From Chersky-840 sp963848335 (GTDB lineage Bacteria > Actinomycetota > Acidimicrobiia > Acidimicrobiales > UBA8190), in assembly GCA_963848335.1 (NCBI GenBank), contig CAWKDD010000003.1:1116001-1180000 (forward strand): a DNA stretch of 64,000 bases, in the 5' to 3' direction. Positions within the stretch are counted from its first letter, which is position 1; every line of letters starts with the position of its first letter. Positions 35,164-43,180 of this stretch are shown here, in pieces. The notes beneath the pieces were generated by a model. It made no database searches, was not told where the DNA came from, and was given only the letters and a program-made list of their open reading frames with translations. The position numbers and the translations under genes are program-made.

Positions 35164-36393
35164 TCAGATCCCCCTCCCCACGGGCAGGGCCGTGGTGGCC
35201 ACCCGTCGCACCAACAATCGGGCGCCCACGTTGGCGAGCACGGTGATGCACAGGAGCACCAGACCGAGCTCGGCCAGGGTGCTCAAGGCCAGACCGCTGG
35301 CGTCGGTGAGGGCGCCGTCGAGCTCGCTCACGATGGCGGCGGCGATGGTGTTGAACGAGCTGTAGAAGGAGTGGACCTCGGCGCCGGTGAGCGAGCCACA
35401 CACCATGAGCACGGCGATGGTCTCCCCCAGGGCGCGGCCCAGCCCCAGCACGCTGGCCCCGATCACCCCGGACCGGACCCAGGGCATCGTCACCGCGCCG
35501 AGCGCCTCGGCATCGGTCATGCCCAGGGCCACTGCGCCCTCGACGGTGGCTCTGGGTACCTGGCGCAACAGGTCACGGGTGGTCGCCGCGATGATGGGCA
35601 GGATCATGATGGCCAGCACCACGCCCACGGTGAACAGGCCCTGACCGCCGCCCGTCGGGCTGCGGAAGAAGCGCAGCACGGGCACGTCGGGGAGGTGGTC
35701 GGCCCACAAGGGCGCCACGTCGTGGGAAAGGAAAGGTCCGAGGGTGAAGAATCCCCACAGGCCGTACACGACGCTCGGGACCCCGGCCAGGACCTCCAGG
35801 CAGAATCCCACCGCGCTCGAAAGACGGGGGGGGAGCTTCTCGACCACGATGAGCGCGGTGCCGACGGCCACGGGCACGGCCAGGACGAGCGCGATGGCCG
35901 AGGACACCAGCGTGCCGACGATGAAAGGCAGGGCCCCGTACAACGCCTCGGGCGGGTGCTCGATGCCGTTGGTGGTGACGAGCGGGGAGTAGAGGCTTCC
36001 GACGTTCCACTGCGAGCGGGTGAAGAAGCCGAACCCGTTGTACTGGATGGCGGGCAGCGCCTTCCACACCAGCACCCCGAGGATCCCCAGGAGCGCCAGG
36101 AGCGGGATGAAGGTCACGGCCCGGAGCCCGTGGGGCAGCAACCGCTCGGCGCGCCACCACGCCGTGGCTCGGTGCGACGGCCGGGCTCCTCCGGCTCCTC
36201 CGGCTCCTCCACCCGCGCCGCCCCCACCCGGTTCGTTCCCGCCACCGCCGCGCCGCCCCTCGGCCGTGACGGGGGACGGGCCCGGGGCCGACGCCGGGGA
36301 AGACGCCGGCGCCCGGGTGAGGGTCGAGAGGAGGGGGCCGCGTCGGCCCCCTCTCCTCTCGTCCTCGGCGACCATGCGCCACGCCGCGGTCAT
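35164..36393 (-). CDS. pstC: phosphate ABC transporter permease PstC
   Basis: 409 aa. After a long, Gly/Ala/Pro-rich cytoplasmic N-terminus (about 80 residues) come six membrane helices, with the cytoplasmic coupling loop VEGAVALGMTDAEALG and GRALGETIAVLMV typical of PstC. The N-terminal low-complexity part is partly encoded by a 9-nt GGAGGAGCC-type repeat near 36185-36215. ATG 36393 is chosen because GGAG precedes it by 8 nt; it lies 31 nt after pstS. Confidence 0.92.
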   Translation of the reverse strand: MTAAWRMVAEDERRGGRRGPLLSTLTRAPASSPASAPGPSPVTAEGRRGGGGNEPGGGGAGGGAGGAGGARPSHRATAWWRAERLLPHGLRAVTFIPLLALLGILGVLVWKALPAIQYNGFGFFTRSQWNVGSLYSPLVTTNGIEHPPEALYGALPFIVGTLVSSAIALVLAVPVAVGTALIVVEKLPPRLSSAVGFCLEVLAGVPSVVYGLWGFFTLGPFLSHDVAPLWADHLPDVPVLRFFRSPTGGGQGLFTVGVVLAIMILPIIAATTRDLLRQVPRATVEGAVALGMTDAEALGAVTMPWVRSGVIGASVLGLGRALGETIAVLMVCGSLTGAEVHSFYSSFNTIAAAIVSELDGALTDASGLALSTLAELGLVLLCITVLANVGARLLVRRVATTALPVGRGI

Positions 36394-36424
36394 GTCGTCG
36401 GCTCCACTGCGTGACCCGAGGAAG

Positions 36425-37621
36425 CTAGCTGCCGACCTTGGCGATGAGCGCGGCCGACAGCGACACCACGGCGCTGGGCAGCGCCACGAAGTTGACCTTG
36501 TCGAGATAGGTCGAGGCGTTGCCACCACTGGGGTCTATGGCCCACGCCAGGACGGCCTTGACCCCCTGGGCGGCCAGCGCGCTGGGCTGCTTGGTGGGCA
36601 CGATGGCGTACTCGTAGTTGACGATCGGGTACCCGTCACTGGCCGGTCCGAAGATCATCGAGATCGCCCCGTTGGCCGGGGTGGAGGTGGCGAAGCTGGC
36701 CGCCGCCGAGGAGATCGTCGCCTGGGTGGGGAGCTCGTATTTCCCCGCCTTGTTCTTCAGCGCCGCGTACCCGAGCCCGGCCGCGGTGGCCTGGTTGAGG
36801 TAGCTGACGCCGATGTAGGCGATGCAGCCCACGTTGTGCTGGCAGGCCTGCACCATGCCGCCGTTGCCCATGGCGGCCACCGCACCGGGCAGGGCCGGCC
36901 ACGACACGGTGGTCCCGGGAGCGATCGTCCAGCCCGAGGGATCGGACGCAGCCAGGAACGAGCTGAACAGGAAGGTGTCACCCGAGCTGTCGGAACGGTG
37001 CACGGTCACGATCGGAGTGGCCGGCAGCGTCACCCCGGGGTTGAGCGCCGCGATCTTGGCGTCGTTCCACTTGGTGATCTTGCCCTGGTAGATGGCGGCG
37101 ATGGTCGGGCCGTCGAGGTTCAGGTGGGCGGTGACCCCGGGGAGGTTGTAGTTCACCTGCTGCGCCGAGATGGCGAGGGGGATGTTCTCGAGCGACGGGT
37201 ACTGCTGCATCTCGGCCGGCGACAGGTACGCGTCGGAGGCGCCGATGTTCACCGTGCCCGCCGCGGCCGACGAGATGCCGGTCCCCGACCCGGTCGACGC
37301 CGTGGTGATGGAGACGCTCGGCCACTCCTTCTGGATCTGTGCGGTCCAGTAGTTGAACAACGGGTAGAGCAGGCTCGATCCCGTCTCCTGGAGGGCGACC
37401 GAGCTCGTGGGCCAGTTCTCCAGGCTCGACAGCGATGCCGCCGCCGTCGTCGTGGACGTCGACGCCGAAGTGGTGGAGGTGCTGGCCTTGGGCGTCGAGC
37501 TGCACGCGGCCAGGAGCACTGCGGACGCGGCCAGAGCGCACAACACGGTGATACCGCCGAGGCGGCCGGCCCGGCGCCTGGACGAGCCAGGGATCGGGGC
37601 CGCAGAGGGGCGCGTAGACAT
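36425..37621 (-). CDS. pstS: phosphate-binding lipoprotein PstS
   Basis: 398 aa. A signal peptide ends at lipobox VLLAAC-SS, followed by a Ser/Thr-rich linker of about 35 residues. The phosphate-binding loops are visible: QETGSSLLYPL, TASTGSGTGISS (phosphate P-loop-like) and HRSDSSGDTFLF. Captures extracellular phosphate for PstCA. A good AAAGGAG ribosome site precedes ATG 37621. It follows pstB by 100 nt, an unusual order. Confidence 0.95.
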   Translation of the reverse strand: MSTRPSAAPIPGSSRRRAGRLGGITVLCALAASAVLLAACSSTPKASTSTTSASTSTTTAAASLSSLENWPTSSVALQETGSSLLYPLFNYWTAQIQKEWPSVSITTASTGSGTGISSAAAGTVNIGASDAYLSPAEMQQYPSLENIPLAISAQQVNYNLPGVTAHLNLDGPTIAAIYQGKITKWNDAKIAALNPGVTLPATPIVTVHRSDSSGDTFLFSSFLAASDPSGWTIAPGTTVSWPALPGAVAAMGNGGMVQACQHNVGCIAYIGVSYLNQATAAGLGYAALKNKAGKYELPTQATISSAAASFATSTPANGAISMIFGPASDGYPIVNYEYAIVPTKQPSALAAQGVKAVLAWAIDPSGGNASTYLDKVNFVALPSAVVSLSAALIAKVGS

Positions 37622-37721
37622 GACGGATGAAGCTCCTTTCCATTGGAACGACCGGGGGTCCTTGCGAGACCCATGGAGCTGCCGGCCTGCGGGCGCCGGC
37701 AGCGGTGCCGTCAGCCGGCGC

Positions 37722-38588
37722 TCATCCGATTCTCCCGCTCACGTAGCTGACGGTCTCGGGCTCGTTGGGAGCCTCGAAGATCTGATCCGTGTCACCGCAC
37801 TCGACCAGGATCCCGTTGTAGAGGAAGGCCGTGGTCTGCGCCACGCGCCGGGCCTGGGCGAGGTTGTGGGTGACGATGACGATGGTCAGGTGCTCGGCGA
37901 GCCTGCGCAGCAGCTCCTCGACCATCTCGGTGGTGACCGGGTCGAGCGACGAGGTGGGCTCGTCGAGCAGCAGCACGTCGGGTTCCACCGCCAGGGCCCG
38001 CGCCAGGCACAACAGCTGCTGCTGTCCCCCCGACAGGCGGAACGGGGAGTCGCCGAGCCGATCGGCCACCGCCGCCCACAGACCCACTTCCCGCAGGCAG
38101 CGCTCGGCGATGGCGCCGTGCTCGCCGCGCGGCGCCATGCGGTGGGCGCGCACGCCGGCCACCACGTTGTCGCGGATCGACATGGGGAAGGGGTTGGGGC
38201 GCTGGAACACCATCCCCACCCTGCGCCGCAGCACCAGGGGGTCCATGTCGCGGCTCGTGATCTCCACACCCTCGAGCTCGATGGTCCCCGAACGCCAGTA
38301 GCCGCGCACGTTGTCGTTCATGCGGTTGAGCGACCGCAGGAACGTGGACTTGCCGCAGCCGGTGGGCCCGATGAGGGCGGTGATCGTCCGGGGCGTGAAC
38401 GCCAGCTCGATGTTGCTCAGGACCTGCTTGGCCCCGAAACCGACCCCGACGTCCCGGGCCACCATGACCGGAGCGTCCAGCACACCGACCCCGGTCCGGC
38501 GCGGACGCGGGTTCGAAGCCGGCCTCGGGAGCCATGAGCGCTTCCGCCGAGGGGCCCGACGGCGCTTCACCCGAACTGTGGTCGGCAT
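37722..38588 (-). CDS. pstB: phosphate ABC transporter ATPase PstB
   Basis: Energises phosphate import. Walker A is GPTGCGKST, the Q-loop is in MVFQRPNPFP (PstB hallmark), the signature is LSGGQQQ, Walker B is VLLLDEPTSSLDP, and the switch His is in VTHNLAQA. The core begins at VMVARDVGVGF. The preceding 40 residues in this frame are Arg-rich and doubtful; another frame (from ATG 38604 or 38613) gives a more natural leader and joins if one base near 38496 is removed. The start is therefore uncertain. First gene of the operon, just downstream of a PHO-like array. Confidence 0.9.
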   Translation of the reverse strand: MPTTVRVKRRRAPRRKRSWLPRPASNPRPRRTGVGVLDAPVMVARDVGVGFGAKQVLSNIELAFTPRTITALIGPTGCGKSTFLRSLNRMNDNVRGYWRSGTIELEGVEITSRDMDPLVLRRRVGMVFQRPNPFPMSIRDNVVAGVRAHRMAPRGEHGAIAERCLREVGLWAAVADRLGDSPFRLSGGQQQLLCLARALAVEPDVLLLDEPTSSLDPVTTEMVEELLRRLAEHLTIVIVTHNLAQARRVAQTTAFLYNGILVECGDTDQIFEAPNEPETVSYVSGRIG

Positions 38589-38632
38589 CGGGCGACCCAG
38601 TCATCGACGTCATCAAGGCTGAAGGTACCCGG

Positions 38633-38687
38633 GGAAGGTGAACGATCCGCGAACAAAAAGCGTCCTAGGGGTGATCGTTAAGTGAAC
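38633..38687 (-). promoter_or_regulatory. PHO-box-like array of five 11-nt units before pstB
   Basis: Read on the minus strand, five consecutive 11-mers begin GTTCACTTAAC, GATCACCCCTA, GGACGCTTTTT, GTTCGCGGATC and GTTCACCTTCC. Units 1, 2, 4 and 5 fit the actinobacterial PhoP/RegX3 direct-repeat pattern (G-T/A-T-C-A/G); unit 3 is a spacer of exactly one unit. The array lies just upstream of pstB and overlaps the last codons of the preceding gene. It is the probable phosphate-starvation control site. Confidence 0.7.
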
Positions 38688-39159
38688 TGGTGGGGGGCCC
38701 GTGGCGCGTGCGGTGCGCCATGGCCTTGGCGGCCCCCCAGGCGATGGCCGCCTCGCCGAGCTCCGCGTCCACCGCCTGCAGCGACGCCGGGGTGAGCCCG
38801 TAGGGATCGTGGGGGAACCGCTCCGAGACGAAGCGGTCCCGGGCCACGGGAGGCACCCGGGCGTGGCGCAGCACCTCGGTCGGATAGGAGACGGCGGCCC
38901 GCACGACGGCCAGGGGGGTCGACCGCTGGGCGTCCAGGTCCGCGTCCAGCAGCACCCGCAGCTCGACCTCGACATGGCGCCGGGCGGCCTCCCCCGCCGC
39001 CCGGGCCCGAGCCAGCACCGCCTCGCGCCCCGGTGTGTCGGGAGCAAGCCGCGAGTCGACGCACCGCAGCACCCACCCCGGCAGCGCCGCCGCGACCTGA
39101 GTCGCCAGCTCGTCGCCGAGCTCGGCCAGGAGCTCGTCGGGATCGCGGCCCACCACCAC
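38665..39159 (-). CDS. hypothetical protein, last gene of the hemQ-larE operon
   Basis: 164 aa from GTG 39159, 9 nt after the NIL-domain gene. A mixed alpha/beta start (DPDELLAELGDELATQVAAA) is followed by VLRCVDSRL, a helix-rich middle and FPHDPYGLTPASLQAVDAEL. No domain recognised. Composition is protein-like, and the context (hemQ, larE, NIL) is collinear. Its 3' end carries part of the pst control array. Confidence 0.6.
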   Translation of the reverse strand: MVVGRDPDELLAELGDELATQVAAALPGWVLRCVDSRLAPDTPGREAVLARARAAGEAARRHVEVELRVLLDADLDAQRSTPLAVVRAAVSYPTEVLRHARVPPVARDRFVSERFPHDPYGLTPASLQAVDAELGEAAIAWGAAKAMAHRTRHGPPTSSLNDHP

Positions 39160-39168
39160 GCGCCGGCG

Positions 39169-39408
39169 TCAGCTCTCGACCAGGTCTCCGAGGAGGTCGA
39201 CGCGTACGCCCTGCTCGCGCAGCCAGGCCAGGGCGCCCTCGATCTTGGACGGCTCCCCTTCGAGCTCGCACACGATCCAGCCCTCGTGCTCGTCGACATT
39301 GGCCCGGCGGATGTTGGGCTCGACGTCGTGCTCCCGGACGAGCTGGGCCATGAAGGGCCGTCGCACCAGGTCCTCGGGAAAGGTCAGCTTGACGCGCACG
39401 TCGATCAT
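39169..39408 (-). CDS. NIL-domain (ferredoxin-like fold) protein
   Basis: 79 aa, entirely a NIL domain: beta-alpha-beta start VRVKLTFPEDLVRRPFMAQL, then NIRRANVDEHEGW and a second beta-alpha-beta with ALAWLREQGV. The domain is named for a conserved N-I-L-like motif and is found C-terminal to MetN and with ferredoxins, where it senses or regulates. Its ATG overlaps the larE stop (ATGA), so it is co-translated with LarE; a role in sulfur/metal handling would fit but is inference. Confidence 0.82.
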   Translation of the reverse strand: MIDVRVKLTFPEDLVRRPFMAQLVREHDVEPNIRRANVDEHEGWIVCELEGEPSKIEGALAWLREQGVRVDLLGDLVES

Positions 39409-40310
39409 GACGTTCCCTCCTCGTGGCCCGCCACCACGACGCCGACGGGTCGGGCGCCGGTGAGCGCCAGGTTGAGGTTGCCGGTCCGGAACCCCTCGAG
39501 GTCGAGTGTCACGTACCGGTACCCCGCGCCCCGCACCGCCGCCACCACCTCGTGGCGCCGTTGCACGGCGGCGGCGAGGTCGTCACCGAGCAGCTCGATG
39601 CGCGCCAGGTCGCCGTAGTGCCGGACGCGTAACTGCCCGAACCCCAGAGCGCGCAACGCAGACTCCGCGGCGGCGACGGTGCTCAGGGTCCCGAGGGTCA
39701 CCGGCGTCCCGTACGGGACCCGCGACGCCAGGCATGCGGCGGCGGGCTTGTCCCAGGTCCGCAGGCCCAGGTGCCGCGACAGGCCACGCACGTCGTCCTT
39801 GGTGAGCCCCGCCTCCACCAGCGGGAAGCGGGCCCCCCTTTCGGCCGCGGCCCGCTGGCCGGGACGGTGGTCACCGAGGTCGTCGAGGTTCACCCCGAGC
39901 ACCACCACCGCCGATTCCGCTTCGGCCAGCGGGGACAGCGCGGCGAGGAGGCTGGCCTTGCAGTGGTAGCAGCGGTCGCCGTCGTTGGCACGGTAGGCGG
40001 CGTCGTCGAGCTCGCCGGTGGACACCGTCTGCCAGCGCAGGCCCCACTCGCGTGCCAGCGCCGCGCAGTCGGCCAGCTCCTCGGGAGCCAGGGAGGCGGA
40101 GACGGCGGTCACGCACAGCACCTGACCCGGACCGAGCACGTCGGTGGCGACACGGGCCACCAGAGCCGAGTCGGCTCCCCCGCTGAACGCCACGACGGCC
40201 CGTCCCACGAGCGCCAGCGCGGCCTGTAGGTCCTCGAGCTTCGCGGCCCCATCGGCGCTCGCAGGGTGCGGCGCTCTCGAGGAGGAGCTGTGGTCGGGAC
40301 TACAGGACAC
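39405..40310 (-). CDS. larE: LarE, ATP-dependent sacrificial sulfur transferase
   Basis: 301 aa. The PP-loop AFSGGADSALVA adenylates the carboxylate of the LarB product. DRCYHCK and the later AACLASRVPYG are LarE landmarks; the cysteine of ACLASR is at the position I associate with the sacrificial sulfur-donor Cys. Makes the thiocarboxylates of the nickel-pincer cofactor, working between LarB and LarC, which are encoded at 10-12 kb. ATG 40310 overlaps hemQ by 11 nt and a NIL-domain gene follows with a 4-nt overlap. Confidence 0.9.
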   Translation of the reverse strand: MSCSPDHSSSSRAPHPASADGAAKLEDLQAALALVGRAVVAFSGGADSALVARVATDVLGPGQVLCVTAVSASLAPEELADCAALAREWGLRWQTVSTGELDDAAYRANDGDRCYHCKASLLAALSPLAEAESAVVVLGVNLDDLGDHRPGQRAAAERGARFPLVEAGLTKDDVRGLSRHLGLRTWDKPAAACLASRVPYGTPVTLGTLSTVAAAESALRALGFGQLRVRHYGDLARIELLGDDLAAAVQRRHEVVAAVRGAGYRYVTLDLEGFRTGNLNLALTGARPVGVVVAGHEEGTS

Positions 40311-41013
40311 TGCCCAGCACGTCCTCGATGTCGCCCACCATGCCCGTCCAGAACGGGCCGAATTCCGCGTAGCGGGCCGAGGCCTCGTCGAAGCGCATCT
40401 CGTACACGCACGCCTTGAGGTCGTCGGGATGCACGCCGAACAGCGTCACGCCCCATTCCCAGTCGTCGAGCCCCGTCGACCCCGTGATGAGCTGCAGGAT
40501 CCGTCCCCGGAAGGTCCGACCCACGGCGCCGTGGCCCAGCATGAGCTCCTTGCGGGCGTCGAAGTCGAGCGCGTACCAGTTGTGCTCGGCCCCGCGCCGC
40601 TTGGACATGGGATAGAAGCAGAAAGCCTTCTTGTCGGGCGGAGGGAGCTCCGGGTACAGGCGCGCCTGCTTCATCTCCTCGGGAACGCCCGCCGCGTACT
40701 CCGACACCTCGGTCAACGAGACGTAGGAGCCCGTCGCCTCGAGTCCCGCCCCGCGCAGCGCCGACTGCAGGGCCCGCAGGCGCCACAGGTCGGGACCCAG
40801 CACCATCACCCCCAGGTCCGCCTTGTGCCCGAGCAGGGCCACGGTCACGACCTGGTCGCCCCCGGCCCGGGCGTCCTTGACGGCGCGCACCACGGCTTCG
40901 GCGTCGACGGTCCGGCCCACCCGGAAGAAGAGGTGCAGGACCCCCCAGCCCACCGTCGGGGTGACGGGGTCGTGCCCGGAGCCGTCACCGCTTCGAGTCG
41001 GGATCGCTGCCAC
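40300..41013 (-). CDS. hemQ: coproheme decarboxylase HemQ (chlorite dismutase family)
   Basis: 237 aa, the actinobacterial size. Signature segments include FCFYPMSKRR, HNWYALDFDARKELMLGHG and QLITGSTGLDDWEWGVTLFG, ending with the R-Y-A-E-F-G-P-F motif. It converts coproheme III to heme b in the coproporphyrin pathway used by Gram-positive bacteria. GTG 41013 is the likely start, but no clear ribosome site is seen. It leads an operon with larE, the NIL gene and one unknown gene. Confidence 0.9.
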   Translation of the reverse strand: MAAIPTRSGDGSGHDPVTPTVGWGVLHLFFRVGRTVDAEAVVRAVKDARAGGDQVVTVALLGHKADLGVMVLGPDLWRLRALQSALRGAGLEATGSYVSLTEVSEYAAGVPEEMKQARLYPELPPPDKKAFCFYPMSKRRGAEHNWYALDFDARKELMLGHGAVGRTFRGRILQLITGSTGLDDWEWGVTLFGVHPDDLKACVYEMRFDEASARYAEFGPFWTGMVGDIEDVLGSVL

Positions 41014-41033
41014 GAGTCCAGTGTAGGAAATGG

Positions 41034-41062
41034 CCAGGGGGCGCCCGATGGGCGCCCCCTGG
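41034..41062. terminator. stem-loop between groEL and hemQ
   Basis: Perfect 13-bp inverted repeat CCAGGGGGCGCCC / GGGCGCCCCCTGG with a 3-nt loop (GAT). It lies 53 nt beyond the groEL stop and before hemQ, on the groEL transcript side. A short T-containing run follows on the minus strand, not a full poly-U. Probably a factor-independent-like terminator or mRNA-stabilising hairpin of groEL. Confidence 0.65.
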
Positions 41063-41114
41063 GACACACGTCGTTGCCCGGGACGCCCCACAGGGCGCCG
41101 ACCGGGAGCCGGGA

Positions 41115-42740
41115 CTAGAAGTCGTCCATCCCTCCGCCGGGCATGGCCGGCGCGGAGTCCTTTTCGGGCTTGTCCACGATGACGGCCTCGGTGGTGAGGA
41201 ACAAGGCCGCGATCGAGGCCGCGTTCTGCAGGGCGGAGCGGGTCACCTTGACGGCGTCGATGACACCCGCCGCGAACAGGTCCTGGTACTCGCCGGTCGC
41301 CGCGTTGAGGCCCTCGGCGGGCTTCTTGAGGTTCCGGACCTTCTCGACCACGACGCCACCTTCGAGGCCGGCGTTCACCGCGATCTGCTTGAGCGGCTCC
41401 TCGACGGCCCGCGACACCATGCGGCACCCCGTGGCCTCGTCGCCCTCGAGCTTCTCGGCGCGGTCGAGGATCTGGGCCTGGGAGCGCAGCAGCGCCACAC
41501 CCCCGCCGGGCACGACGCCCTCCTCGATGGCCGCCTTGGTGGTGGACACGGCGTCCTCGATGCGGTGCTTCTTCTCCTTGAGCTCGACCTCGGTGGCGGC
41601 ACCGACCTTGATGACGGCCACCCCACCCGACAGCTTGGCCAGGCGCTCCTGGAGCTTCTCGCGGTCGTAGTCGGAGTCGGTGTTCTCGATCTCGGCCTTG
41701 ATCTGGTTGATGCGGCCCTTGATCTCCGACTCGTCGCCGGCCCCTTCGACCAGCGTGGTCTCGTCCTTGGTGACGACGACCTTGCGGCCGCGCCCGAGCA
41801 TGTCGAGCCCCACGTTCTCGAGCTTGAGGCCGACCTCCTCGGTGATGACCTGGCCCCCGGTGAGGATGGCCATGTCCTGGAGCATCGCCTTGCGGCGCTC
41901 GCCGAAGCCCGGCGCCTTCACGGCCACGGACTTGAACGTGCCCCGGATCTTGTTGACCACCAGGGTGGCGAGGGCTTCACCTTCGACGTCCTCGGAGACG
42001 ATCACGAGCGCCTTGCCCGTCTGCATGACCTTCTCCAGCACCGGCAGCAGGTCGCGCACGGCGGAGATCTTGCTGGCCACGAAGAGCAGGTAGGGGTCCT
42101 CGAGGACGGCCTCCATGCGCTCGGGGTCGGTGACGAAGTACGGCGAGATGTAGCCCTTGTCGAAGCGCATGCCCTCGACGAGGTCCATCTCCATGCCGAA
42201 GGTCTGGGACTCCTCCACTGTGATGACGCCGTCCTTGCCCACCTTGTCGATGGCCTCGGCGATCATCTCGCCGATCTCGGTGTCGGCAGCCGAGATGGCG
42301 GCGACCTGGGCGATCTGGCTCTTGGACTCGGTCTCTTTGGCCTGGCTCTTGAGCGACTCCACGGCGGCCTCGACGGCGGCCTCGATGCCACGCTTCAGCG
42401 ACATCGGGTTGGCTCCCGCCGCCACGTTGCGCAGGCCCTCGTGGACCATGGCCCAGGCCAGGACGGTGGCAGTGGTGGTGCCGTCGCCGGCGACATCGTC
42501 GGTCTTCTTGGCGACCTCTTTGACGAGCTCGGCGCCGACCTTCTCCCACGGGTCTTCGAGGTCGATCTCCTTGGCGATCGAGACCCCGTCGTTGGTGATC
42601 GTGGGTGCGCCCCATTTCTTCTCGAGCACGACGTTGCGGCCCTTGGGGCCGAGGGTCACACGTACGGCGTCGGCGAGCTTGTTCATGCCGTTCTCGAGGG
42701 CCCGGCGGGCCTCCTCGTCGAAGGCGATCAGCTTGGGCAT
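41115..42740 (-). CDS. groL: 60-kDa chaperonin GroEL
   Basis: 541 aa, full length. Begins PKLIAFDEEARRAL; ATP-site motifs VTLGPKGRNV and DVAGDGTTTATV, the hinge VVPGGGVALL and an acidic end GGGMDDF are present rather than a His-rich tail. Folds client proteins in a double-ring complex with GroES. No groES is adjacent, so this is a solitary groEL as in the second copy of many actinobacteria. A perfect CIRCE site upstream implies HrcA repression and heat induction. Confidence 0.97.
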   Translation of the reverse strand: MPKLIAFDEEARRALENGMNKLADAVRVTLGPKGRNVVLEKKWGAPTITNDGVSIAKEIDLEDPWEKVGAELVKEVAKKTDDVAGDGTTTATVLAWAMVHEGLRNVAAGANPMSLKRGIEAAVEAAVESLKSQAKETESKSQIAQVAAISAADTEIGEMIAEAIDKVGKDGVITVEESQTFGMEMDLVEGMRFDKGYISPYFVTDPERMEAVLEDPYLLFVASKISAVRDLLPVLEKVMQTGKALVIVSEDVEGEALATLVVNKIRGTFKSVAVKAPGFGERRKAMLQDMAILTGGQVITEEVGLKLENVGLDMLGRGRKVVVTKDETTLVEGAGDESEIKGRINQIKAEIENTDSDYDREKLQERLAKLSGGVAVIKVGAATEVELKEKKHRIEDAVSTTKAAIEEGVVPGGGVALLRSQAQILDRAEKLEGDEATGCRMVSRAVEEPLKQIAVNAGLEGGVVVEKVRNLKKPAEGLNAATGEYQDLFAAGVIDAVKVTRSALQNAASIAALFLTTEAVIVDKPEKDSAPAMPGGGMDDF

Positions 42741-42824
42741 GGCGTGGTTTCCTCCGTGGGTCTCTCTACCGGTGTCGCCGACGGGGCGGGGAGCGCCGCT
42801 CCCGGCGAGCGTCCCGTGCGACCG

Positions 42825-42851
42825 TTAGCACTCTAGCGCTTCGAGTGCTAA
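42825..42851. promoter_or_regulatory. CIRCE element (HrcA operator) for groEL
   Basis: TTAGCACTC (42825-42833), nine nt, GAGTGCTAA (42843-42851): a perfect match to the consensus CIRCE inverted repeat. It lies 85 nt upstream of the groEL ATG on the minus strand, within the expected leader. HrcA should repress groEL here and release it on heat shock. hrcA itself is not in the window. Confidence 0.93.
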
Positions 42852-42904
42852 GAGCAAACCACGCGGGCGGACCCGCTGGCAACAGCCCCGGTCCGAGGCC
42901 CCCC

Positions 42905-43180
42905 TCAGCCGCCCGCCACGGCCGGGACGATCGACAGGGTCTGGCCGTCGGTGACGGTGGTGTCGAGGCCGTCGAGGAAGCGCACGTCCTCGTCGGCGAG
43001 GAAGACGTTGACGAACCGGCGCAACGAGCCACCCTCGTCGAAGAGCCGGTCGCCGAACCCGGGGTGGGCGGCGTCGAGGGCCTTGAGCACCTCGCCCACG
43101 GTGGAGCCCTCCACCGTGACCTGGGCGTCGCCCCCCGTCAGGGTGCGCAATTGGGCGGGGACCCGCACCGTCACGCTCAT
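42905..43180 (-). CDS. MoaD/ThiS-family ubiquitin-like sulfur carrier
   Basis: 91 aa with a beta-grasp fold (VTVRVPAQLRTLTGG, then FVNVFLADEDVRFLDGLDT, then DGQTLSIVPAVAGG). The C-terminal Gly-Gly is the adenylation/thiocarboxylation site of sulfur carriers such as MoaD, ThiS and mycobacterial CysO. ATG 43180 overlaps the threonine synthase stop (ATGA). The thrC-moaD-like-groEL order is also known in Streptomyces (recalled). Its acceptor (cysteine, molybdopterin or thiamin) cannot be decided from the window. Confidence 0.85.
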   Translation of the reverse strand: MSVTVRVPAQLRTLTGGDAQVTVEGSTVGEVLKALDAAHPGFGDRLFDEGGSLRRFVNVFLADEDVRFLDGLDTTVTDGQTLSIVPAVAGG

